A stretch of 64,000 bases of DNA. Source: Bacteroidota bacterium (GTDB taxonomy: Bacteria; Bacteroidota; Bacteroidia; Chitinophagales; Chitinophagaceae). The notes under the pieces were generated by a model. The model was not told the origin of the DNA. It saw nothing but the letters and a program-made list of their open reading frames with translations, and searched no databases. The DNA is taken from contig JAFDXL010000002.1 in NCBI GenBank assembly GCA_018267955.1, positions 332,941 through 396,940 on the forward strand. The letters are read 5' to 3'. Positions 23,760-31,364 of this stretch are shown in pieces. Position 1 is the stretch's first letter; each line of letters opens with the position of its first letter. The position numbers and the translations under genes were made by a program.

Positions 23760-25235
23760 TTGGAAAAAGCAGTTATCATAGGTAGTGGCTTTGCAGGTTT
23801 GTCTGCCGCATGTTTTCTTGCAAAAGAAGGCATAGAGGTAACTGTTATTGAAAAACACCATCAGCCGGGTGGCAGGGCCAGGAAGTTTGAAACCAATGGC
23901 TTTGTATTTGATATGGGCCCGAGCTGGTATTGGATGCCTGATGTTTTTGAGCGTTTCTTCGCTCAGTTTGGCATGCACGTGCAGGATCAATACCAATTAC
24001 TACGCCTTGATCCGTCTTACAAGGTATTTTGGCAGGATGAAGCGGTAAATATACCGGCAGAATATGCGGCTTTACGTACGCTCTTCGAATCGAAAGAAAC
24101 CGGTGCGGCTGCCAGGCTGGATAAGTTCCTTGAAGAAGCTGCCTACAAATATAAAACCAGCATGGAAAAGCTGGTATATAAGCCATCGTTATCATTAGCA
24201 GAATTTGCAACATGGGATGTGATCAGCTCTGTTTTTAAGATCGATATGTTCACGTCCATTCACGATCATGTTCGTAAATATTTCCGCGATCCTAAGCTCT
24301 TGCAATTGGCTGAGTTCCCCATCCTATTCCTTGGTGCCTTACCTAAAAATACGCCTGCGCTTTATAGCCTGATGAATTATGCCGATATGAAGCTGGGCAC
24401 ATGGTATCCTTTGGGCGGCATGTACGAGATTGTTAAGGCGATGCATCGCCTGGCTACAAAACTTGGGGTTCAGTTCCGATTCAATGAAGCAGCAACAGCT
24501 ATTACTACCGTGGGCGGCGAGGCAAAGCAGGTGATTACAGAGCAGCATGCTTATGATGCTGATCTTGTCATCGCCGCTTGCGATTATCACCACGCAGAAG
24601 GCCTTTTAGATGCTGATAAGCGCAACTACCCGGAGCATTATTGGGATAAAAAGGACATGGCACCATCATCCCTGCTCTTCTACCTGGGTATTGATAAAAA
24701 AATTGAAGGCCTGGATCATCATAACCTGTTCTTCGATGCGTCTTTTGAGCAACATGCAAATGAGCTATATACTACACCACAATGGCCTACTGATCCCCTG
24801 ATGTACATATGCTGCCCTTCTAAAACAGATAAAAGCGTAGCACCAGATGGCTGTGAAAATTTATTTGTTTTGATCCCAACAGCCCCTGGCTTACATGATA
24901 GTGAGGATATAATAGAACGTTATTACAATATTGCAATACAGCGTCTCGAGAAGAAGCTGGAGACAAATATTGCGGCGCACGTTATATACAAGCGCAGCTA
25001 TGCCCACAGCGATTTCATTGCCGACTATAATGCATTTAAAGGTAATGCCTATGGGTTGGCCAATACCTTGCGCCAAACGGCTATCATGAAGCCGTCCATT
25101 AAAAATAAGAAGCTGCAAAATCTCTATTATACCGGGCAATTGACAGTACCGGGGCCGGGCGTGCCTCCGTCCCTCATCTCAGGAGAAATAGTGGCCAAAC
25201 AAGCGTTAAAAAAACTTAGACTTCAAACTACTTAA
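23760..25235 (+). CDS. crtI: Phytoene desaturase family carotenoid oxidoreductase
   Basis: CrtI-type enzymes introduce double bases-pairs of conjugation into phytoene, using FAD, to give coloured carotenes. The 491-residue protein opens directly with the FAD-binding Rossmann motif AVIIGSGFAGLSAACFLAKEG, followed by HHQPGGRARKFE, and closes with the C-terminal signature LYYTGQLTVPGPGVPPSLISGE. No ATG is available before the Rossmann strand; the start is the TTG at 23760, 11 nt after the sigma-factor stop. It precedes crtB by 4 nt. How many desaturation steps it performs cannot be told from sequence. Confidence 0.93.
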   Translation: MEKAVIIGSGFAGLSAACFLAKEGIEVTVIEKHHQPGGRARKFETNGFVFDMGPSWYWMPDVFERFFAQFGMHVQDQYQLLRLDPSYKVFWQDEAVNIPAEYAALRTLFESKETGAAARLDKFLEEAAYKYKTSMEKLVYKPSLSLAEFATWDVISSVFKIDMFTSIHDHVRKYFRDPKLLQLAEFPILFLGALPKNTPALYSLMNYADMKLGTWYPLGGMYEIVKAMHRLATKLGVQFRFNEAATAITTVGGEAKQVITEQHAYDADLVIAACDYHHAEGLLDADKRNYPEHYWDKKDMAPSSLLFYLGIDKKIEGLDHHNLFFDASFEQHANELYTTPQWPTDPLMYICCPSKTDKSVAPDGCENLFVLIPTAPGLHDSEDIIERYYNIAIQRLEKKLETNIAAHVIYKRSYAHSDFIADYNAFKGNAYGLANTLRQTAIMKPSIKNKKLQNLYYTGQLTVPGPGVPPSLISGEIVAKQALKKLRLQTT

Positions 25236-25239
25236 TACT

Positions 25240-26079
25240 ATGATGTCGTTATTCCATGCTGTAAGCGAAGAATGTAGCCGTGCTGTTACCAGGCGTTATA
25301 GTACATCGTTCGCCAGCGCTATTAAGTTGCTGCACAAAGATCTGCGCGCACCTATTTACAATATCTATGGCTTTGTCCGCTTTGCCGACGAGATCGTAGA
25401 TACCTTTCACGATTACGATAAAGAAAACCTGCTGAATAGTTTCGAAGAGGAAACATGGAAAGCAATTCATGCAAGGATCAGCCTGAACCCTATTTTGCAT
25501 AGTTTTCAGCAAACGGTATGGCAATACAATATACCTCATGATCTTATCAGGTCTTTCCTCCATAGCATGCGTATGGATTTGCACAAAACACAATACCATA
25601 CCGTACTGGAGATAGATGAATATGTATATGGCTCGGCAGAAGTAGTTGGACTGATGTGCCTGTGCGTATTTTGCGAAGGCGACCTCAAAAGGTTCGATAA
25701 ATTAAAAGAATCTGCACGAAAATTGGGTGCCGCTTTCCAGAAGATCAACTTCCTCCGGGATATACAGGCAGATTTTAATGGGCTCAACAGGACCTATTTC
25801 CCGAACTTTGACTTTTATAAGTTTGATGATAAGGCCAAACGGGATATAGAACAAGATATAGAAGCCGATTTCAGATCATCACTGGCAGGTATCAGGAGCC
25901 TTCCATGGAAGGCCAGGTTCGGCGTTTATACAGCATATAGATACTATTATGCTTTATTCAATAAGATAAGGCACATGAAACCTAAACGTGTATTGGAGCA
26001 ACGTGTTCGCGTGCCGGATTATCAAAAAGCTCTTATCGTATTCAGCGCAGGGCTTAGCAATCGTTTCAACCTTATCTAA
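25240..26079 (+). CDS. crtB: Phytoene/squalene synthase family protein (phytoene synthase)
   Basis: CrtB joins two geranylgeranyl diphosphates head to head to form phytoene. The 279-residue protein has the first Asp-rich motif in FVRFADEIVDTF and the second in NFLRDIQADFNGLNRTYFPN, both needed to bind the diphosphates through magnesium. Its place right after crtI supports phytoene over squalene synthase. Adjacent ATGs at 25240 and 25243 are equally possible starts. The following idi gene begins 13 nt after the stop. Confidence 0.93.
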   Translation: MMSLFHAVSEECSRAVTRRYSTSFASAIKLLHKDLRAPIYNIYGFVRFADEIVDTFHDYDKENLLNSFEEETWKAIHARISLNPILHSFQQTVWQYNIPHDLIRSFLHSMRMDLHKTQYHTVLEIDEYVYGSAEVVGLMCLCVFCEGDLKRFDKLKESARKLGAAFQKINFLRDIQADFNGLNRTYFPNFDFYKFDDKAKRDIEQDIEADFRSSLAGIRSLPWKARFGVYTAYRYYYALFNKIRHMKPKRVLEQRVRVPDYQKALIVFSAGLSNRFNLI

Positions 26080-26092
26080 AAAAACATCAGTT

Positions 26093-26632
26093 ATGAGACA
26101 GCTCAAAGGGCAGTTAATAGTAGTAAACGAAAAAGACGAGTGGTTAGGCACTATGGATAAGATGCAAGCGCATCATCAAGGCGTATTGCACAGGGCGTTC
26201 TCGGTTTTCATACTCAACGACAAGAATGAAATGCTGCTGCAGCGGCGCGCTTTGTCCAAATATCATTCGGCAGGATTATGGAGCAATGCCTGTTGTTCAC
26301 ACCCTTACCCCGGCGAAAGCACGCTGGCAGGGGCACACAGGCGGCTGCAGGAAGAAATGGGATTTGATTGCGAGCTCGAACCTATTTTTAATCTCCGGTA
26401 TAAAGCCAATGTAGGTAACGATCTTATAGAAAATGAGTACGACCATATCTATCTTGGCTATTACAACAAAGATATGCTCACGAATGAAGAAGAAGTGAGC
26501 GATCATAAATTTATGCAGGTGGCAGATATTGTAAAGTGGATGCAGGAACAGCCCGATCAGTTTACTGCATGGTTTCACTTGGCGCTCCCAAAGTTTATCA
26601 CCTATCTGCAGCAGCAGAATATTGCTGCTTAG
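26093..26632 (+). CDS. idi: Isopentenyl-diphosphate delta-isomerase, type 1
   Basis: Idi interconverts isopentenyl and dimethylallyl diphosphate and so feeds carotenoid chain building. The 179-residue Nudix-fold protein has the catalytic cysteine in GLWSNACCSHP, the Nudix-like RRLQEEMGFDCEL, and a glutamate region in ENEYDHIYLG. The ATG at 26093 fits the family N-terminus. It ends the cluster; lycopene cyclase and hydroxylase genes are absent and must lie elsewhere if cyclic carotenoids are made. Its stop overlaps the convergent lipoprotein gene by 4 nt. Confidence 0.95.
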   Translation: MRQLKGQLIVVNEKDEWLGTMDKMQAHHQGVLHRAFSVFILNDKNEMLLQRRALSKYHSAGLWSNACCSHPYPGESTLAGAHRRLQEEMGFDCELEPIFNLRYKANVGNDLIENEYDHIYLGYYNKDMLTNEEEVSDHKFMQVADIVKWMQEQPDQFTAWFHLALPKFITYLQQQNIAA

Positions 26633-28074
26633 CGTTCATAGCAACCTATATCAGGCTTCCCGGTACGTGGCTTGCCATCAAGATCAGTTGTAACAGGTGT
26701 AAAGGTATCTGTAGTGCCTGCATCTATTAATGACGAGCCATCCTGCAGCCGGAAGTTCCAGTTCACATCATCCACAAACCCTGGATTGTCTGTGTTTACC
26801 CTGTTCTTTACTACTGCATCGTTAATAGCATCTTTTTGCTTAATGGCGCAATTCACAAGTGTTACATCAAAATTATCGCCCCTCTTCTGTACGCCACACT
26901 CATTATCCAGCGAACCCCATATTACACAATTTGTCAGCACTGCCTTCAATGGGCTTGTGATATAATGAATATCATCCACCTGCAGAAAATCTATTAGTTG
27001 AACCGTTGGGTTATCTATATGGCTGATCTTATTGCTGCCATAAGTTATAAAATCACAATTATCAAATAGGTAGGTGCCCCCCTGGTATGTAGCTAACGAT
27101 CCTGCCCCACATGCATTTATTAGGCAGTTTTGTGCTACTATGGTACTGGCTATACCCAGTATTCCAAAGCCAATAGAATTTTCAACAATAGTATTTGTCA
27201 TTACCAGTTGCGGCAGGTTATCATTGATAGTATCCGGCTGCATATAGATGGCAGCAGGGTATCCAAATCCCGTGCTGGAGCCACAGTTTTTGATCACTGC
27301 ATAATTTATACTGTTGTTAGTGCTGGTTTGCAAAAACAATATACCCCCCCATTCACCAGGGTATCCCACATTACCAAAATAGTTCCTGTCCAGCCTGTCT
27401 CCCTGGAAGATGACACTATCCTGTTTCGTGCCATTTACCTTTAATGTGCCGGCTACATACAGCCGTGAATCTGCATTCATATAAATACGGCAGCCTGCCG
27501 GTATGGTCAGTGTTTGCGCTGTATCTACTTCGGCGCTATGTATCACTACATAGGGCTTATCTGTTTTCCATATCTGGGTCTGTAGCACGCTGTCAACTAT
27601 ATAATAAGCATTCAATCCGTACGCCATTAATGGCAGTGTATAATCTTTACCATTTAGCGTAGCAACTACACTGGCATTCACTACAAACGGATTGTTCACG
27701 TTATTCGGGTCTATGTTTACAGTAGCAAAAATGTACATGCTATCCTTGGCTGCCAATTCTATATTTGTGGCATTGCCCGATATGCCGTTTACATTTATAT
27801 GGAAGAAGGATGCGTTAGGCCCTTCCAGCCTGATGCTGCTGATATTTACTTTCTGATTCTGCGGATTATACAACTTCACCTGTGTGGTAAAACTGCCTGA
27901 TGCTGTAAATACAGTATCAAAACTCAGGGTGTCAAGCGAATAGGTAAGCGCGCCACCGCTGGTCAATAGCTTATCTTTTTTACAGGATACGCTTCCTATT
28001 GCAAAGCTGGCCAGCAATACTATAGGCAGCAACAATCTCTTAATATACGTTACAGGTGTACTTGTCACAGTCAT
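26629..28074 (-). CDS. Lipoprotein with parallel beta-helix and choice-of-anchor Q-like C-terminus
   Basis: The 481-residue protein has a lipoprotein signal ending in the lipobox SVSC near residue 31. The middle part (about 150-420) has repeated short strands typical of right-handed beta-helices. The C-terminus contains GSSLIDAGTTDTF and LDGKPRTGKPDIGCYE, a pattern of choice-of-anchor Q proteins common in Bacteroidota. It is likely an outer-membrane or surface lipoprotein, possibly carbohydrate-binding. No catalytic motif is seen. It is convergent with idi and divergent from the SAM hydrolase gene. Confidence 0.75.
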   Translation of the reverse strand: MTVTSTPVTYIKRLLLPIVLLASFAIGSVSCKKDKLLTSGGALTYSLDTLSFDTVFTASGSFTTQVKLYNPQNQKVNISSIRLEGPNASFFHINVNGISGNATNIELAAKDSMYIFATVNIDPNNVNNPFVVNASVVATLNGKDYTLPLMAYGLNAYYIVDSVLQTQIWKTDKPYVVIHSAEVDTAQTLTIPAGCRIYMNADSRLYVAGTLKVNGTKQDSVIFQGDRLDRNYFGNVGYPGEWGGILFLQTSTNNSINYAVIKNCGSSTGFGYPAAIYMQPDTINDNLPQLVMTNTIVENSIGFGILGIASTIVAQNCLINACGAGSLATYQGGTYLFDNCDFITYGSNKISHIDNPTVQLIDFLQVDDIHYITSPLKAVLTNCVIWGSLDNECGVQKRGDNFDVTLVNCAIKQKDAINDAVVKNRVNTDNPGFVDDVNWNFRLQDGSSLIDAGTTDTFTPVTTDLDGKPRTGKPDIGCYER

Positions 28075-28125
28075 TATAACGCAAATATCATTTATTTATT
28101 TCTTAATCCTATTTGCCATCTATGT

Positions 28126-28156
28126 TTTGCATTGCACGCATAGCTGTTTACTTTTG
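28126..28156 (+). promoter_or_regulatory. Near-perfect Bacteroidota promoter
   Basis: TTTG (28126-28129), a 19-nt spacer, and TACTTTTG (28149-28156) match the -33/-7 consensus TTTG-N17-23-TAnnTTTG. The ATG at 28165 follows only 8 nt later, implying a leaderless or very short-leader transcript. Confidence 0.7.
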
Positions 28157-28164
28157 CCTACCGT

Positions 28165-28956
28165 ATGGCTTGTATCACTTTGCTTTCAGATCTTGGGTTG
28201 CAGGATGCCTCTGTAGGCCGTGTCAAAGGCATTTTGGCACAAAGGCTTTCAGGCGTTCCTGCCATCGATATATCTCACGATATATCTCCTTACCATCTGC
28301 AGCAAGCTGCATACTTACTTCATTCTTCGCTTCATACTTTTGCACCTGGTACCTTGCATATTGTATTGGTCGATCTGTTTTATGCACAGGATAGCCGTAT
28401 TATAGTTTGCCGCTGTAATCAACAGTATTTTATAGCGCCGGATAATGGCATATTATCTATGGCTCTTAGAGACGACGATTATGAAGCATGGATCATGCCT
28501 GCCGAAAAAAGAGCCATGCATCTTACAGAAGTTGCTCATGACATTGCCGCCCTGGGTGCTAAAATATTGTCGGGCGAGGATATTTTCGGCAAAATGGAAG
28601 GTTGCAGTATTGCCAATCCTCTTATCAATTGGGAACCCAAGCAAATTGGTAATTCGCTGGAATGCCATATTATGCATATCGACAGGTTTGAGAATGTGAT
28701 CCTCAATGTTACCAAAGATCAGTTTGATGCTGCGCGCCAAAATCGCAATTTCAGGATCGAATTCTTTATGGATGCTGTTACAGAAATTAATGAGCATTAC
28801 AGTAGCGTAAAGCAGGGGGAGATACTGGGGAGGTTCAACAGCAGCGGGTACCTGGAAATAGCTATTAATCGTGGCAAAGCTGCCAGCTTATTGGGCCTGA
28901 AGCTCAACAGGGAACAAAACCTGGTTTACAAGGCTATTAAAATAATTTTTGAATGA
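28165..28956 (+). CDS. SAM hydroxide adenosyltransferase (DUF62 / chlorinase-fluorinase family)
   Basis: Members of this family hydrolyse S-adenosylmethionine to adenosine and methionine; a few are halogenases. The 263-residue protein has the N-terminal ITLLSDLGLQDASVGRVKG, AIDISHDISPYHLQQAAYLL, and YFIAPDNGILSMAL. The segment normally containing the HGRD motif reads EVAHDIAALGAKIL, so the His is kept but the following Gly-Arg appears lost. The usual DPGVG segment is also altered (VDLFYAQDSR). Catalytic competence is therefore less sure than family membership. It overlaps the next gene by 4 nt. Confidence 0.82.
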   Translation: MACITLLSDLGLQDASVGRVKGILAQRLSGVPAIDISHDISPYHLQQAAYLLHSSLHTFAPGTLHIVLVDLFYAQDSRIIVCRCNQQYFIAPDNGILSMALRDDDYEAWIMPAEKRAMHLTEVAHDIAALGAKILSGEDIFGKMEGCSIANPLINWEPKQIGNSLECHIMHIDRFENVILNVTKDQFDAARQNRNFRIEFFMDAVTEINEHYSSVKQGEILGRFNSSGYLEIAINRGKAASLLGLKLNREQNLVYKAIKIIFE

Positions 28957-29249
28957 TAGTACGCATCGTGCAAATGACATTTGACCCCGCGAAAGTGGAG
29001 GATTTTAAGGCCTTATTTGAAAGCCGTAAACAATTGATACGTCACTTTAGTGGTTGCGAACATTTGGAGCTATGGCAGGATACGAAAAAGCCAAACGTCT
29101 TCTTTACATACAGCAAATGGCAAAGCGAGCAACACCTCGATCATTATAGGTTCTCCGAACTATTTAAGGATACCTGGGCCAGGACAAAGGCTTTATTCAT
29201 AGATAAGCCGCAAGCATGGAGCGTGTCACAGCTAATGGACGTAATGTAA
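28953..29249 (+). CDS. ABM-fold (antibiotic biosynthesis monooxygenase-like) protein
   Basis: The 98-residue protein begins MIVRIVQMTFDPAKVEDFKALFE and contains HFSGCEHLELWQDTKKPNVFFTYSKW, the dimeric ferredoxin-like fold of the ABM family. These small proteins include cofactor-free monooxygenases and haem-degrading enzymes, but most are of unknown role. Its ATG overlaps the SAM hydrolase stop by 4 nt, so the two are translationally coupled. Confidence 0.8.
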   Translation: MIVRIVQMTFDPAKVEDFKALFESRKQLIRHFSGCEHLELWQDTKKPNVFFTYSKWQSEQHLDHYRFSELFKDTWARTKALFIDKPQAWSVSQLMDVM

Positions 29250-29251
29250 TA

Positions 29252-29644
29252 TCATAGATTATCTACGATACGTTGCCTGATTTCGTTAAATTCGGCCTCA
29301 CCCAGTTTCAATTTAGGACGCGTAAAATTGAGGTCGTCGGCAGAGTTGATGGGTAATAGGTGCATATGCGCATGGGGCACTTCCAGTCCCACCACACTCA
29401 TACCACACCTGTTACAATCAAAGGATCTTTCTATTGCCTTGGCAATAGGTTTTGCAAATAGCAGCCATTTTTGCATATAATCATCCGGCACATCAAAGAA
29501 ATTATCCACCTCGGTCTTTGGCACTACCAATACATGCCCTTTTACTAAGGGGAATATATCCAGGAAAGCATAGAACATATCATTCTCTGCTACCTTGTAC
29601 GATGGTATCTCGCCGGCTATGATCTTGCTAAAAATGGTAGCCAC
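29252..29644 (-). CDS. HIT family protein (histidine triad nucleotide-binding)
   Basis: HIT proteins hydrolyse nucleoside phosphoramidates or dinucleotides. The 130-residue protein has the start TIFSKIIAGEIPSYKV, the segment FLDIFPLVKGHVLVVPK, and the triad EVPHAHMHLLPI (HxHxHxx). Length is normal. It is 2 nt after greA on the same strand, so the two form one operon. Confidence 0.93.
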   Translation of the reverse strand: MATIFSKIIAGEIPSYKVAENDMFYAFLDIFPLVKGHVLVVPKTEVDNFFDVPDDYMQKWLLFAKPIAKAIERSFDCNRCGMSVVGLEVPHAHMHLLPINSADDLNFTRPKLKLGEAEFNEIRQRIVDNL

Positions 29645-29646
29645 AA

Positions 29647-30120
29647 TTATAAAGATATATTTTCGATCTTGAATTTCAATACACCACTCGGCACAGTTAT
29701 CTCCGCCACCTCACCTACCTTTTTGCCAAGCAAGCCTTTGCCAATAGGCGATGTTATAGATATTTTGCCGGCCTTCAGATCAGCTTCCTGCTCAGATACT
29801 AATTTGTACTCCACTACTTTCTTCGTTCCCATATTAGTCAGCTTCACAACACTCAAAATAGACACTTTACTCAGATCGAGGTCTTTCGCATCTATTATAC
29901 GTGCTGTTGCTACTGCCGACTCCAATTGTGCGATCTTGGCCTCATGGTACCCTTGTGCTTCCTTAGCTGCGTCATACTCGGCATTTTCCTTTAAATCACC
30001 TTTTTCGCGCGCATCAGCTATCGCACGTGCAATTTCCGCCCGGCCCACTGTTTTCAGTTTAGTGAGCTCTTCCTTCATACTTTCCAACGTCTCCTTTGTT
30101 ACGTAATTAACTTCTGACAT
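29647..30120 (-). CDS. greA: Transcription elongation factor GreA
   Basis: GreA enters the RNA polymerase secondary channel and promotes cleavage of backtracked RNA. The 157-residue protein has the N-terminal coiled coil (ESMKEELTKLKTVGRAEIARAI), the acidic tip in DAREKGDLKENAEYDAAKE, and a C-terminal FKBP-like domain with SPIGKGLLGKKVGE. It is preceded by the PorV-family terminator and followed after 2 nt by the HIT gene. Confidence 0.96.
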   Translation of the reverse strand: MSEVNYVTKETLESMKEELTKLKTVGRAEIARAIADAREKGDLKENAEYDAAKEAQGYHEAKIAQLESAVATARIIDAKDLDLSKVSILSVVKLTNMGTKKVVEYKLVSEQEADLKAGKISITSPIGKGLLGKKVGEVAEITVPSGVLKFKIENISL

Positions 30121-30143
30121 AGCTTATAATACGTTTAAAAACA

Positions 30144-30181
30144 GAAAAAAATACAACGCTCCTGTTGTTACAGAAGCGTTG
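30144..30181 (-). terminator. Intrinsic terminator after the PorV/PorQ-family gene
   Basis: CAACGCTCCTGT and ACAGAAGCGTTG (within 30154-30181) pair over 12 positions with one mismatch around TGTT. In the minus direction a T-rich stretch follows (30153-30144). It separates the outer-membrane module from greA. Confidence 0.75.
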
Positions 30182-30207
30182 CATCAAACAAAAATAAGGA
30201 ATTTATA

Positions 30208-31308
30208 TTAACGCATAAAACGCAGCGAAAAAACGTGTACGCCATTCGCAGGACGCGCTGTAGGCCTGTAAGAATAGTCTATTGCCAGCATAGGTCCCTT
30301 TTCGCCTATGCGATGCTGTATTGTAGCACCTGCTGCAAGGCCGTTATACATTGTAGTGCGACCATCGTAGCTACCGATATTCTTTTCATAGCGGTAAGCG
30401 GCACGCAGCATAAACAGCTCATGGAAGCCATATTCAACGCCGGCACCCAAAAAGTCATTGTTGAATGAATTCGACGTGAAGCTACCCATTACTGTCAGCC
30501 TGTGTTTCGGCTTAGTAGGCTCAGCTTTTTGCTCATCAGTACTTGCTGTTTTCTTCTCATCCAGGTAGAAGTCATATGCAAGACCAAAGTTCAGGTAAGT
30601 CGGCATTTCAAACTTCTCAGTAGGTACGTGCATATTCATGGTATAGGCCTCATTTTCAGGAGCCTGCACATTCACCGTAAAACCATTTCCGGTGAAATCC
30701 ATATTTGTACCTATGTTACGCAAAGTGATACCGAAGTGGAAGTTGTCCCTCTTACCGGTAACATATTGAATACCCGCCTCAAACGCTGCGCCGCTGGCCT
30801 TTACGTTGGTGATCTGCTCAGATACAAAAGTCGCTGCAACACCCGCGTATATACTGTGTGAGAATGCTTTAGCATAACCCAGGCTGAGGTTGAAGAACTG
30901 AGGTGTGTAAGTACCTATTCCGCCTTCAGGATTGTCATAATCCGTGATAGGAATATCCCCGAAGCTCATCGCCATAACGTTTACACCCACTACACCGCCA
31001 TTGTTACCCAGTTTCTGTGCAAAACCCAGGTTATTGACACCTACCGTACCATTCCTCAGCATCATGGTATAAGAAGCACCGATTTCTGTCTTTTCTACAA
31101 AAGAAAGCCCAGCGATATTGGTCTTCATGGCATCCAGTCCTCTTACATTGGCTGTATTCATACCAAAAACACCAGTGCTCTGCCCCCACGGATTAATTGA
31201 AAGCTCGGTTGCACCCGCCTGCCCGGTACGGTCCTTATTACCTGCATATGCATTAACTGAAAGGCCTAATGCACAGACTAAAGCGGCTTTAACAGATAAT
31301 TTTTTCAT
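30208..31308 (-). CDS. PorV/PorQ family outer-membrane protein
   Basis: The 366-residue protein has a signal peptide (VKAALVCALGLSVNAYAG) and an outer-membrane beta-barrel pattern with the family segment LDAMKTNIAGLSFVEKTEIGASY and a terminal beta strand ending in VFSLRFMR. PorV is the shuttle that delivers T9SS cargo to the attachment complex. This one is encoded 56 nt after a giant T9SS cargo gene, so it may be a dedicated shuttle or barrel partner for that cargo; this is inferred. It is not assigned as the housekeeping porV itself. Confidence 0.82.
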   Translation of the reverse strand: MKKLSVKAALVCALGLSVNAYAGNKDRTGQAGATELSINPWGQSTGVFGMNTANVRGLDAMKTNIAGLSFVEKTEIGASYTMMLRNGTVGVNNLGFAQKLGNNGGVVGVNVMAMSFGDIPITDYDNPEGGIGTYTPQFFNLSLGYAKAFSHSIYAGVAATFVSEQITNVKASGAAFEAGIQYVTGKRDNFHFGITLRNIGTNMDFTGNGFTVNVQAPENEAYTMNMHVPTEKFEMPTYLNFGLAYDFYLDEKKTASTDEQKAEPTKPKHRLTVMGSFTSNSFNNDFLGAGVEYGFHELFMLRAAYRYEKNIGSYDGRTTMYNGLAAGATIQHRIGEKGPMLAIDYSYRPTARPANGVHVFSLRFMR

Positions 31309-31364
31309 AATACTTAAATCGAAATTTTATATAATCGTCCGTTGTTACGCGAACCTTGCTTTTA

